A stretch of DNA of 64,000 bases. Source: Bacteroidota bacterium. GTDB taxonomy: Bacteria > Bacteroidota > Bacteroidia > Chitinophagales > Chitinophagaceae. Location of the stretch: NCBI GenBank assembly GCA_023416995.1, contig JAEZGI010000069.1, positions 1 through 64,000 on the forward strand, read 5' to 3'. Position numbers and translations under genes: made by a program. The notes under the pieces were generated by a model, which saw nothing but the letters and a program-made list of their open reading frames with translations, was not told the DNA's origin and made no database searches. Every line of letters begins with the position of its first letter. The stretch's first letter is position 1. Shown here in pieces: positions 16,879-25,915 of this stretch.

Positions 16879-19800
16879 TTAATCTGCGTGTAATGTATCC
16901 TTGTGTTCTTCAGGATTATAAGATGCCTGCAGTTCAGCAAGTTTCTTTTTGCCGTATGCAAGTCTTGTAATCAATACAAACAAAACCGGTACTATAAAAA
17001 TTGCGAAGAACGTGGCTGCAAGCATACCACCGAACACGGTCCATCCAATGGTTTCTCTTGCCACGGCGCCTGCACCTGATGCAAACACCAGCGGCAGGAT
17101 ACCAAGTATAAATGCAAGTGAGGTCATTATAATTGGGCGCAAACGAAGCTTAACGGCTTCAATGGTTGCCGCAATCAGTTCCATACCCCAGTCTACCCGC
17201 TCTTTGGCAAACTCTACGATGAGGATCGCATTTTTTGCAGCAAGACCGATCAACGTGATCAGACCAATCTGTGCATACAGGTTATTATCAAGTCTTGGTA
17301 TAAGAACCAGCGCCAGGATCGCTCCAAAAGCTGCAAGCGGAACCGACAAAAGAATCGAGAATGGTACTGACCAGCTTTCATACAATGCCGCCAGCAACAG
17401 GAACACGAAAAGTAATGACAATCCAAAAATGATCATCGTACTGTTTCCCGAGGCAATTTCTTCGCGGCTTAACCCCGAGAAGTCGTAACCATAACCTGCA
17501 GGTAAAACCTGGTCGGCAACTTCACGTAATGCTTTGATAGCGTCACCACTGCTATAGCCCGGTGCGGCGTTACCATTAAACTCTGCAGATCTGTACAGGT
17601 TGTAGTGCGTGATGAGTGCGGCATTTTCAGTTAACTGGTACGAAACCAATGTGCTTAATGGTATAGATTCTCCTGCGCCGTTTTTAACAAAGAAATTATT
17701 AAGATTATCTATGTTCTGGCGATAGGTTGTATCGGCCTGTGATACTACACGGAAGTTTCGCCCGTACAATGTAAAGTCATTGATATAGGCACTACCCATA
17801 TAACTTGAGATAGTGTTGTATACAGAACTTAAGGGAATTCCCAGCTTTTTAGCTTTTTCACGATCTACCGTTACATGATATCCTGGTGTTTTGGCATTGA
17901 AGAACGTAAACGCACCGCTGATTTCAGGTCTCTGATTAATCGCCATCATGTATTTGAAGATCACCTGTTCGAACGATTTGATATCGCTTGAACGCTCACG
18001 CTGTTCCACCGTAAAGCTAAATCCACCGGTATTACCAAGACCCGGAATTGCCGGAGGCGGAATGATAATGATGTTTGCACCCTTGATCACAGAAAATTCT
18101 TTCTGAAGTTTTCCGATCACAGCAAACAGTTTTGCCGAATCTGCTTTTCTTTCGCTCCATGGTTGAAGCTGAAGGAAGAAGGTACCACTGTTGGTTTTGA
18201 AGCTGAAGTTAATCGCGTTCAGACCAGAAATAGAAGTATTGTTCCGCACAGCCGGGGCTTTGGTACGGATGATCTCTTCCATTTGATTGAGCACTTCCTG
18301 TGTACGAACACTGGATGCACCTTCAGGAAGACTAACGGAAATAATCAGACGACCTTCGTCTTCGGTTGGAATAAACCCGGTAGATTTTGACCCGAACATC
18401 ATTCCTGTACCAACATAAATACAAGCTAGTATTATTATTGCAAGTGGTGCTTTGCGGATAAGATACTTTACACCATTTGAATAGTTGTTTGTCACACGGG
18501 CAAACCAGGTATTGAACCTGTAGAAGAACTTATTCAGACCCCTGGACTCCTTTGTAAGGTTCATCGGTTTCAGTAACAGTGCACAAAGTGCTGGTGTTAA
18601 AGTAAGCGCGATGAAAGCTGACAGAACTACTGAGATCGCGATGGTAATCGCAAACTGTTGATACAACCTGCCAACGATACCCGGAATAAAGCCCACTGGA
18701 ACAAACACCGCAGCAAGTATCAGCGCAATTGCAATTACCGGCGCCGTGATATCCTTCATGGCCCGTTTCGTTGCCTCTTTGGCCGAAAGCTTGTCGTGGT
18801 CAATATAATGCTGCACGGCTTCCACCACCACAATGGCATCATCAACCACGATACCAATTGCAAGTACAAATCCGAATAGTGTAAGTGTGTTAATTGTAAA
18901 GCCCAGCGGTGCAAAGAATATAAACGTTCCGATGATTGAAACCGGTATCGCAAGGATAGGGATCAACGTTGCGCGCCAGCTTTGTAAGAAAAGGAATACC
19001 ACCAGTGTCACAAGCACGAGCGCTTCTATCAGTGTATGAACTACTTCCTCTATTGATACGTTTACAACCGTAATAGATTCGAACGAAATTTTATAATCAA
19101 CATCGGGGGGGAACGATTTCTTCATTTCCTCAAGTGCCTTTGTGATACCTTCTCCGGTAGTAACTGCATTACTTCCCGGTGTCTGGTAAATCAGCAGGAT
19201 GTTCGCCGGGTTTCCGTTAACCTTCACTGCACGGCCATAACTGAATTGCCCCAGTTCGATGCGTGCAACATCTTTCAGGTACACGATGGTACCATCAGCA
19301 GGGTTTGTTTTGATGATGATGTTTTCAAATTCCTTCGGATTCTCCAGTCGCCCGTTCAGGGTGATGGGAAATTCAAATGCCTGCGATGAGTATTGCGGCG
19401 CACCACCTACACTACCGCCTGCAATCTGGATGTTTTGTTCACGGATGGCGGCGCTTACGTCTTCGCTTGATAACCCAAGTTGTGACAACTTCTGAGGGTT
19501 CAACCACACCCGCATACTGAAATCCTGGCCAACAGACACCACGTCACCGACACCAGGCACACGAAGTAAGGCGTCGCGGATGTATACGTTTGAATAGTTG
19601 TCGAGAAACTTGATATCATGCGACCCGTTTGGAGAATAGATACCAGCTACCATAAGAATGGTAGGGTTTCTTTTTCTTACGGTAAGGCCTAAACGCTGCA
19701 CCTGCTCGGGTAATACGGGTTCGGCAACGCTCACCCGGTTCTGCACATCCAGTGCGGCTATGTCGACATTGGTACCTACCTCGAAGGTCACGCTCATAGA

Positions 19801-20067
19801 CATACGACCATCGCTGGTGCTGCTCGATTGCAGAAACGCCATGCCAGGTGTTCCGTTCACCTGTGTTTCAATAGGCGTGGCAACTGTTTGTTCAACAGTT
19901 TGCGCATCGGCCCCTGTAAATATCCCCGACACGTTAATAACAGGGGGTGAGATATCCGGGTACTGGCTCACCGGGAGATTGATGATAGAGATAATACCAA
20001 TCAATAATATAACTAAGGAGATCACGATCGAGGTGACCGGCCGCCTGATAAAAACATCTGAGATCAT
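16879..20067 (-). CDS. RND efflux pump inner-membrane transporter (HAE1/AcrB family)
   Basis: This 1062-residue protein has the usual length and layout of AcrB-type pumps: N-terminal MISDVFIRRPVTSIVIS, two large periplasmic loops, and two sets of transmembrane helices. The proton-relay Asp-Asp pair is visible in GIVVDDAIVVVEAV of TM4. The protein would export small hydrophobic molecules using the proton gradient, together with the adaptor and TolC-like protein encoded just upstream in the operon. A 22-base gap separates it from the adaptor gene. Its distance from the pigment genes and its own TetR regulator suggest a drug/solvent role, not pigment export. Confidence 0.93.
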   Translation of the reverse strand: MISDVFIRRPVTSIVISLVILLIGIISIINLPVSQYPDISPPVINVSGIFTGADAQTVEQTVATPIETQVNGTPGMAFLQSSSTSDGRMSMSVTFEVGTNVDIAALDVQNRVSVAEPVLPEQVQRLGLTVRKRNPTILMVAGIYSPNGSHDIKFLDNYSNVYIRDALLRVPGVGDVVSVGQDFSMRVWLNPQKLSQLGLSSEDVSAAIREQNIQIAGGSVGGAPQYSSQAFEFPITLNGRLENPKEFENIIIKTNPADGTIVYLKDVARIELGQFSYGRAVKVNGNPANILLIYQTPGSNAVTTGEGITKALEEMKKSFPPDVDYKISFESITVVNVSIEEVVHTLIEALVLVTLVVFLFLQSWRATLIPILAIPVSIIGTFIFFAPLGFTINTLTLFGFVLAIGIVVDDAIVVVEAVQHYIDHDKLSAKEATKRAMKDITAPVIAIALILAAVFVPVGFIPGIVGRLYQQFAITIAISVVLSAFIALTLTPALCALLLKPMNLTKESRGLNKFFYRFNTWFARVTNNYSNGVKYLIRKAPLAIIILACIYVGTGMMFGSKSTGFIPTEDEGRLIISVSLPEGASSVRTQEVLNQMEEIIRTKAPAVRNNTSISGLNAINFSFKTNSGTFFLQLQPWSERKADSAKLFAVIGKLQKEFSVIKGANIIIIPPPAIPGLGNTGGFSFTVEQRERSSDIKSFEQVIFKYMMAINQRPEISGAFTFFNAKTPGYHVTVDREKAKKLGIPLSSVYNTISSYMGSAYINDFTLYGRNFRVVSQADTTYRQNIDNLNNFFVKNGAGESIPLSTLVSYQLTENAALITHYNLYRSAEFNGNAAPGYSSGDAIKALREVADQVLPAGYGYDFSGLSREEIASGNSTMIIFGLSLLFVFLLLAALYESWSVPFSILLSVPLAAFGAILALVLIPRLDNNLYAQIGLITLIGLAAKNAILIVEFAKERVDWGMELIAATIEAVKLRLRPIIMTSLAFILGILPLVFASGAGAVARETIGWTVFGGMLAATFFAIFIVPVLFVLITRLAYGKKKLAELQASYNPEEHKDTLHAD

Positions 20068-20089
20068 TGGTTCGTCTTAAACGTGAGCA

Positions 20090-21259
20090 TTAATTATTCT
20101 TTGTGCTGTCTTTTGGTGCTGCAGCTGGCGCAGTTGCCGGAGCGCCGCCGCCAGGATTAACTACCGCACCCTGGCGTAGATTCTGAACACCTTCACTGAC
20201 AATTTTATCGCCTTCCTGGAGTCCTTCGCGGATCACCACTTTTTCGTGGAAGCGGCTTCCAACTTCTACACGACGTTGTGAAACCTTGTTGCTATCGCCG
20301 AGCAGGTATACGTAAAACTCACCTAACTGGTCAGTAAGCGCTTTTGCTGGTATCGTAAGCATATTTCCTGCATCCTGGTTCAATACATTAACGGTGCAAT
20401 TCATTCCTGCCCTCAGGCGGTTGCCCGGGTTGGGAAAACTTAAGCGAACTTTTAAAGTACCTGTGCGCGGATCAACTGCGCGATCGATCGCCGCAATGCT
20501 GCCACTGGCATCGTACCTGGTACCATCAGGCAGCACCAGTGTGAAAGTAGAATCACTTTTGGCAGGAGGTTGCTGTTGATAACGAATGAAACGCGCTATT
20601 TCCTGTTCGCCTGCTGCAATATCAACGGCAATAGGATCTGGGGCAGAGATCGTATTGATCAGGGTGTTCCCTGCTGTGACCAACGAACCCAATCTCACGG
20701 GGGAGATACCGATTGTTCCATTCATAGGAGCTTTGATCACGGAACGTGCAAGATCAGTCGCAGCGTTAGCAAGATTTGCTTCTGCCGCCGCAACCTGTGA
20801 AGCAGCAGTTTGCTGATCGGCGATAGCGTAGTCAACACGCTGCCTCGCGATCGCATCCTGTTCACTGAGTCTTGTGTAACGTTCTACGTCTTTGCTAACC
20901 CGTGCAAGGTTTGCTTTGGCAATCTGTACCTGCGCTTCCAGTTGACGATAAGTGGCCTGGTAGCGGCTGCGGTCAACCTCGTACAGTGGCTGACCCTTCT
21001 TAACCGGCTGGCCGTCTTTTACAAAGATGTTTGTGATATATCCATTTACTTCTGCCCTTAACTCAACCTCTACAAGTGGTACAATGGTACCGGGATAAGT
21101 ATCCAAACCTCTTACTGCTTCGGCTTTCACTTCGTGAATGTTTACAGCTACAGGTGGCGGCGCAGCCTGTTGTGTACTGGCGTCTGGTTTGTTTCCGCAC
21201 GATACAGCAATAGTAGCGGTGGTGACAAAAGAGATAAAAACGGCGATCTTGCTATTCAT
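20090..21259 (-). CDS. RND efflux periplasmic adaptor (membrane fusion protein)
   Basis: This 389-residue protein has a lipoprotein signal ending in AVSC (Cys21), so it is anchored by lipid. It has the split biotinyl-lipoyl halves (GYITNIFVKDGQPVKKGQPL and RSVIKAPMNGTIG), a coiled-coil hairpin between them, and a C-terminal beta-barrel and membrane-proximal domain. The Pro/Ala-rich tail is ordinary for the family. It links the RND pump to the TolC-like channel. It lies between the two genes of its partners with gaps of about 20 bases. Confidence 0.93.
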   Translation of the reverse strand: MNSKIAVFISFVTTATIAVSCGNKPDASTQQAAPPPVAVNIHEVKAEAVRGLDTYPGTIVPLVEVELRAEVNGYITNIFVKDGQPVKKGQPLYEVDRSRYQATYRQLEAQVQIAKANLARVSKDVERYTRLSEQDAIARQRVDYAIADQQTAASQVAAAEANLANAATDLARSVIKAPMNGTIGISPVRLGSLVTAGNTLINTISAPDPIAVDIAAGEQEIARFIRYQQQPPAKSDSTFTLVLPDGTRYDASGSIAAIDRAVDPRTGTLKVRLSFPNPGNRLRAGMNCTVNVLNQDAGNMLTIPAKALTDQLGEFYVYLLGDSNKVSQRRVEVGSRFHEKVVIREGLQEGDKIVSEGVQNLRQGAVVNPGGGAPATAPAAAPKDSTKNN

Positions 21260-21276
21260 AATGAGAGTGTATTGTA

Positions 21277-22626
21277 TTAGTTGACATTTATATTACCGAG
21301 GGCCTGCTGTACATCCAGTTTACTGGCGAGAACCCCGTACAGAGCATTCAGATATGTTATCTGTGTGGTGCGGAGATCTGTCTCAGCAGTCATCAGGTCG
21401 AGATAGGTTTTGATACCTTCATCGTATTGAAGTTTGATGGTGTTGTAAACCTCTTGAGACAACTTTACATTGTCTTTAGCTGTATACCAATCATTCAGAC
21501 TGCTTTTATACGATGCCATTGCCTGTTCATATTGGGTGTTAATCTGGTTCCTGAGATTGATCACATCCAGGTCAAGGCGTTTTGCTTCAAGCTGTTCGCG
21601 ACGCAGGTTCTGGATCCGCTTGTTACCAGTGAACAATGGCAAACGCATAGAAATCCCTGTGATAGAATTTGGGTATGACTGATCATAGAGCTTTGAAAGT
21701 TCATTGTTCTGATAAACAAAATTATAATTGATGAATCCTGTCAGCGTCGGAAGAAAATCACGTTTGTAAAAATCAACATTCAACCGCTGGATCTGCTTTT
21801 GCGTTTCAAGCTGACGATATTCGATGCGTTTTTCATAATCAAGACGCTGTAGCGTATCAATCAGCATCTCACGTTCCATAGACGCACTGTCATATGCAAG
21901 AGATAAGGGAGCTTCGGCAGGATAACCCATCAACTCTTTTAAGGCTGCATATTTGTATTTCAACAATTCCTGTGTACGTTTCAAATCGGCTTTAGCATTG
22001 CTCAGTGTGATTGTGGCGCGTTTGGCGTCAGTTTTATCTACTATGCCTGCCTCGTACTGGGCCGTCGCATCTTTCAACTGTTTTTCAATCCTGGCAATGT
22101 TTTCACGAAGTATGTTTACCTGTTGTTTATTGGTCAGTATATCATAGTATGCCTTGCTGACATCCACGGTTGCAGCAATCTTATTGCTTTCTATATTCTG
22201 GGCGCTTTGCTGCCGCACGTAACGTTTCGCCTTGGTTGCGGTTAACAGCGTGTTGCTGAACAAAGTCTGATCCGCCTGGAAAAGCGCGTTTGAAGTATTT
22301 TTCAAACCGTTTCTCAAAATTTGCGGTGGCTGGGTAGGGTCGGTAAAGTTTGGTAAGATGATAACCGGCAGTTTGAGATAATGCTGATAATTACCAGTTG
22401 CATTTAACTGCGGGTACCAACCTGAAAGGTTGATCTTTATATCGCGTTCGGCAATTTCCTGGTCAAGCCCCGCCTGCTGAACATAAGGCTGGTTTTTCAA
22501 TGCGTATTCAACGCATTGCTCGAGCGTTAAACTGTCGGGAAGCGGTGGTGCGGTTTGAGCCATCACCGCCGGAGCGAGTCCGAGATTAAGCATCAAACAA
22601 ATAGAAATAGGGAGACTGATTCGCAT
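21277..22626 (-). CDS. TolC-family outer-membrane efflux protein
   Basis: From the start chosen at 22626 the protein has 449 residues, with a signal peptide (MRISLPISICLMLNLGL... ending VMAQ). A longer frame starts at 22689 but adds 21 residues before the signal. The mature part begins with LTLEQCVEYALKNQP, the first helix of OEP proteins, and has two internally similar halves with long helices and heptad-like patterns. It should form the outer-membrane channel for the adjacent RND pump. First gene of the three-gene efflux set, downstream of the TetR gene. Confidence 0.92.
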   Translation of the reverse strand: MRISLPISICLMLNLGLAPAVMAQTAPPLPDSLTLEQCVEYALKNQPYVQQAGLDQEIAERDIKINLSGWYPQLNATGNYQHYLKLPVIILPNFTDPTQPPQILRNGLKNTSNALFQADQTLFSNTLLTATKAKRYVRQQSAQNIESNKIAATVDVSKAYYDILTNKQQVNILRENIARIEKQLKDATAQYEAGIVDKTDAKRATITLSNAKADLKRTQELLKYKYAALKELMGYPAEAPLSLAYDSASMEREMLIDTLQRLDYEKRIEYRQLETQKQIQRLNVDFYKRDFLPTLTGFINYNFVYQNNELSKLYDQSYPNSITGISMRLPLFTGNKRIQNLRREQLEAKRLDLDVINLRNQINTQYEQAMASYKSSLNDWYTAKDNVKLSQEVYNTIKLQYDEGIKTYLDLMTAETDLRTTQITYLNALYGVLASKLDVQQALGNINVN

Positions 22627-22680
22627 ATAATGTACTATAACAATGTTTGAAAAAGATTTAAGATGGCAGCAACGTTCAAA

Positions 22681-22701
22681 GCTCATCATTTATAAATGAG
22701 C
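22681..22701. promoter_or_regulatory. Inverted repeat between tetR and tolC genes, candidate TetR operator
   Basis: GCTCAT (22681-22686) and ATGAGC (22696-22701) are inverted copies separated by 9 AT-rich bases. The element sits in the 84-base gap between the regulator stop and the TolC-family start, a usual place for an operator of a local TetR repressor. No experiment or second copy supports it here. Confidence 0.35.
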
Positions 22702-22710
22702 GCTTATCCC

Positions 22711-23298
22711 CTAATCTGGTAGTTTTATTCCGTCCCAGATTATTGAAGCAATTTTTGTAAGATCATCCTCCGAATACTTATGCCTGCCCTCAAGATGAAA
22801 CTTTGCAGTTGTCATAATGCATCCGAATACAATGGCAGCAACCAGGTTGTATTCCAGGTCTTTTATATATCCCTCGTCAGTACCCGTTTTGAGAAAGGCT
22901 TCAAACTTTTGCCCAAAGGGACTCACCGGTTCGCAAACCTGTTGCTTCGCATAAGGCGAGTTGTTATACTGCTGGATAAACGTGAGACTGTGTTTATTGT
23001 TTATAAAAAACTGGCATAAGCGGATCCAACCTTTAAAAAATCTTTCACGGAAATCAAGGCGCTCAAATTCCTGGCTGAACATTTCATCGGCCATCCGGCT
23101 TTTTATCAGGGCGCAAAGTTCGCGGATCAAAGAATCCTTACTTTCAAAATAATGATAAATGGTTCCCGCAGCTACTCCGGCGTTTTTCGCTACCTGGCTC
23201 ATTGGAACCCCATGAAAACCATTCTCGCCGATTAATTCAAGTACAGCCTGCAGGATAGCTGCTTTTTTGGAAGATGTATCTAATGATTGAACGTTCAT
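22711..23298 (-). CDS. TetR/AcrR-family transcriptional regulator of the efflux operon
   Basis: From the start at 23298 the protein has 195 residues. A longer frame from 23391 adds 31 residues before the DNA-binding domain and is unlikely. The N-terminal helix-turn-helix is clear: ILQAVLELIGENGFHGVPM, then VAKNAGVAAGTIYHYFESKDSL. The C-terminal ligand domain is divergent, as is normal. It is transcribed in the same direction as, and just ahead of, the TolC-MFP-RND genes, so it most likely represses them and possibly itself. Confidence 0.9.
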   Translation of the reverse strand: MNVQSLDTSSKKAAILQAVLELIGENGFHGVPMSQVAKNAGVAAGTIYHYFESKDSLIRELCALIKSRMADEMFSQEFERLDFRERFFKGWIRLCQFFINNKHSLTFIQQYNNSPYAKQQVCEPVSPFGQKFEAFLKTGTDEGYIKDLEYNLVAAIVFGCIMTTAKFHLEGRHKYSEDDLTKIASIIWDGIKLPD

Positions 23299-23424
23299 TC
23301 GGTTCGCAAGGTAGCTAGATTTACCTTGGAACTTTACCGGTTTGACAAAAAAATGACAAAGGCGATCGAATTTTGAAAACCGAGGATTCAATATTGAATT
23401 TACTATCTTGTTCCATCTATTATC

Positions 23425-24513
23425 TTGAAATTCACATACATGTACATCTCGAACGGTTTGAAGTTGCTGTTATCATTGCTGCTGATAAACATATCTTTTA
23501 CTGCACATTCGCAGGATCGGGTAAAGATCATTGAAGCTGATCATCCTTATATACAATTGTATGGTCGGGTGGATCGGAGCAACCCAAAACTCCCACGATT
23601 CTGGGCACCGGGCACCCAGGTTGTGACACGGTTTTCGGGCGGGGATTGTGAGATCTTTTTGAACGACCAGGTAGTGGATGGTGCACACAGTTATATAGAA
23701 GTGAAGGTAGACAACATCGAACCCGTGCGAATTCAGCTCCGGGCAAGGGCCAATCGTATCCAGATCGCAAAGGATCTGCCCGGCGGGGATCATACGGTGA
23801 TCATCACAAAAAATACTGAAGCGAGTACAGGATACCTGGAGCTTGTGGGTTTTATCTGTAACAGTTTGCTGCCGCCACCCCCGGTACCCGTAAGAAAAAT
23901 TGAATTCATCGGTGATGATGTTACCGCTGGTCGTGGAATTGACGACCGCTTCATGCCCTGCGATAGTGCTGAATGGTTCGACCAAAGCAGTGCGTATCAT
24001 AGTTACGCAGCCATCACTGCAAGGAACTTAAATGCTCAATTGCAGGTTACAGCCGCTTCGGAGATCGGTGTACTTCGGACCGCAGGCGAACCTGGTGGAA
24101 ATATGCCGGCAGTTTATGATAAATTGAATCTGCATAAAAATACCGGCGCCTGGGATGCCAAAGGATTTCAACCGCCGGTAGTTACTGTTTATCTTGGGCG
24201 CAATGATCCTTTAGAAGATTCTCTTGCATTTACTAATCAGTACCTGGGTTTTCTGAAGCAGCTGAGGGCAAAACATCCTGCAGCGCAAATAGTAGCCATT
24301 TCAGGTAGTGAAGGAAATGGTAAAGAAGCAAGGTTAAATAATTATGTCAAAGCAGTGGTTGCGGCCGCCGCCCGCGGAGGAGATCAGCGGGTCAAACATC
24401 TCAGCTTACAAGGCACCTTCAATAAAGGTTGCAATAGTCTTCCATCTCTGGAAGAACATATTACCATCGGCGACCAGGTAACAACTTTTATAAAACGCAT
24501 AATGGCCTGGTAG
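23425..24513 (+). CDS. Exported CE2-like SGNH protein lacking the catalytic Ser and His
   Basis: This 362-residue protein has a signal peptide (cleavage near Ser29-Gln30), an N-terminal jelly-roll like that of carbohydrate esterase family 2 (about residues 40-145) and a C-terminal SGNH-hydrolase-like domain. The block I motif expected as GDS or GNS reads FIGDDVTAG, with Asp165 in place of the nucleophile. Block III is present (YLGRND). The His before Pro-Ser near the C-terminus (usually WHPS) is Leu339 (NSLPS). With both dyad residues gone it is probably not an esterase. It may bind an acylated sugar or act by another chemistry. It precedes the Gfo/Idh/MocA and sulfatase genes. Confidence 0.68.
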   Translation: MKFTYMYISNGLKLLLSLLLINISFTAHSQDRVKIIEADHPYIQLYGRVDRSNPKLPRFWAPGTQVVTRFSGGDCEIFLNDQVVDGAHSYIEVKVDNIEPVRIQLRARANRIQIAKDLPGGDHTVIITKNTEASTGYLELVGFICNSLLPPPPVPVRKIEFIGDDVTAGRGIDDRFMPCDSAEWFDQSSAYHSYAAITARNLNAQLQVTAASEIGVLRTAGEPGGNMPAVYDKLNLHKNTGAWDAKGFQPPVVTVYLGRNDPLEDSLAFTNQYLGFLKQLRAKHPAAQIVAISGSEGNGKEARLNNYVKAVVAAAARGGDQRVKHLSLQGTFNKGCNSLPSLEEHITIGDQVTTFIKRIMAW

Positions 24514-24553
24514 TTACAGCAAGACGATTAGATTTTATCTTAACTTCAAACTT

Positions 24554-24571
24554 TGCCGGTATTAGCCGGCA
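24554..24571. repeat. Short GC hairpin ahead of the Gfo/Idh/MocA gene
   Basis: TGCCGG (24554-24559) and CCGGCA (24566-24571) are exact inverted copies with a 6-base loop, 14 bases before the ATG at 24585. It has no T-tract after it. It might affect translation or mark mRNA processing. The function is not shown by sequence. Confidence 0.3.
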
Positions 24572-24584
24572 CAAAACGATTGTT

Positions 24585-25889
24585 ATGCAAAAAAAATCAG
24601 CCAGTATCAGCCGCCGCAGATTCCTGGGCCAGGCGGCCATACTATCAGGTGTTGTAATTCTTCCCAGGCATGTATTGGGCGGCAAAGGTTTTATAGCCCC
24701 GAGCGATAAAATCACCCTTGGGTTCATCGGTACGGGCAGGCAATCTATCGGTCTGGCTAATAACTTCATGAAACTTGAGAATACGCAGTTGGTTGCGGCC
24801 TGCGATGTGTACAAACTCAAGCTTAACAATTTTATTTCAAAAGCTGATGCATTTTATACAGCGAAAAGCGGCCAGGGCAGTTACAAGGCGATAAAGCCCT
24901 TTGAGGATTTCCGTGATCTGCTTGCAGAGAAGGATATCAACGCAGTGGTTATTGTTACACCCGATCATTGGCACGCTGTTCAGGCTATTCGTGCTGCCGA
25001 AGCAGGTAAGGATATATACTGTGAAAAACCTTTATCACTTACCGTTAAAGAAGGGCGGGCAATGGTTGATGCGACGAGAAAACATAACCGCGTGTTTCAG
25101 ACGGGAAGTATGCAACGTTCATGGCAGGAGTTCAGGCAAACGGCTGAACTGATCCGCAATGGTTATATCGGTGACATAAAAACTGTCAAAGTGAGTGTTG
25201 GCGGACCCCCATTGCCTTACGACTTACCAAAAGAAAACTTGCCTGCAGATCTAAACTGGGATATGTGGCTCGGGCCGAATGAATTCGTGCATTATAACAA
25301 CCAGCTTGCACCGGCAATTGATGCGAATATCTGGGCAAGATGGCGCTATTACAAAGGACTTGGTGGTGGAGATTTGACGGATTGGGGCGCACACTTATTT
25401 GATATTGTTCAATGGTCACTTGATATGGATGACACGGGGCCCGAAGAAATTATTCCGCCAAACGGAAGCGATGTGCCTTATCTTACTTACAAGTATAAAA
25501 ACGGTATCACAGTAACGCGTGAGGATTTTGGTAAGAACCATGCGATCCGTTTTATCGGCACAAATGGTCAACTTGATGTTCAACGCGGTAAGCTTGAAAC
25601 TTCTGATCCATCGCTGGTTACCAGGGTAATTGCCAGCAATGAAAAACGCGTGTACAACAGCACCAATCATTACAGCAACTTTATTGAGTCAATTGTAACC
25701 AGAAAAAAGCCCGTGTGTGATATAGAAATAGGTCATCGGTCCGCAACAGTTTGTAATCTTGGAAATATTGCTCTTGAACTGAACCGTCCGCTGAAATGGA
25801 ATGCAAAAAAAGAACGGTTCAAAGGAGATAAAGAAGCCGACGGGCTGCTTGGACGTAAGTTGAAATCAGAGTGGGCAATCAAAATGTAA
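24585..25889 (+). CDS. Tat-exported Gfo/Idh/MocA-family oxidoreductase
   Basis: This 434-residue protein starts with a twin-arginine signal (SISRRRFLGQAAILSG), so it is folded with its cofactor before export. The NAD(P)-binding region has GFIGTGRQS, and the sugar-oxidoreductase signature EKPLSL follows at about residue 147. The later WARWRYYKGLGGGDLTDWGAHLFDI region is typical of the exported Bacteroidota/Planctomycetes subgroup. Such enzymes oxidise or reduce sugars or inositols, sometimes acting as NAD-dependent glycosidases. The stop overlaps the nearest upstream ATG of the sulfatase frame (TAATG at 25887-25891), pointing to one transcript with the sulfatases. Confidence 0.87.
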   Translation: MQKKSASISRRRFLGQAAILSGVVILPRHVLGGKGFIAPSDKITLGFIGTGRQSIGLANNFMKLENTQLVAACDVYKLKLNNFISKADAFYTAKSGQGSYKAIKPFEDFRDLLAEKDINAVVIVTPDHWHAVQAIRAAEAGKDIYCEKPLSLTVKEGRAMVDATRKHNRVFQTGSMQRSWQEFRQTAELIRNGYIGDIKTVKVSVGGPPLPYDLPKENLPADLNWDMWLGPNEFVHYNNQLAPAIDANIWARWRYYKGLGGGDLTDWGAHLFDIVQWSLDMDDTGPEEIIPPNGSDVPYLTYKYKNGITVTREDFGKNHAIRFIGTNGQLDVQRGKLETSDPSLVTRVIASNEKRVYNSTNHYSNFIESIVTRKKPVCDIEIGHRSATVCNLGNIALELNRPLKWNAKKERFKGDKEADGLLGRKLKSEWAIKM

Positions 25890-25915
25890 TGATAATCTGT
25901 CAGGTTTTTGTTAAG

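Noticed and set aside
22627..22689. Longer TolC-family start at 22689
   Set aside because: It adds 21 residues ahead of a normal signal peptide and covers the likely promoter/operator region.
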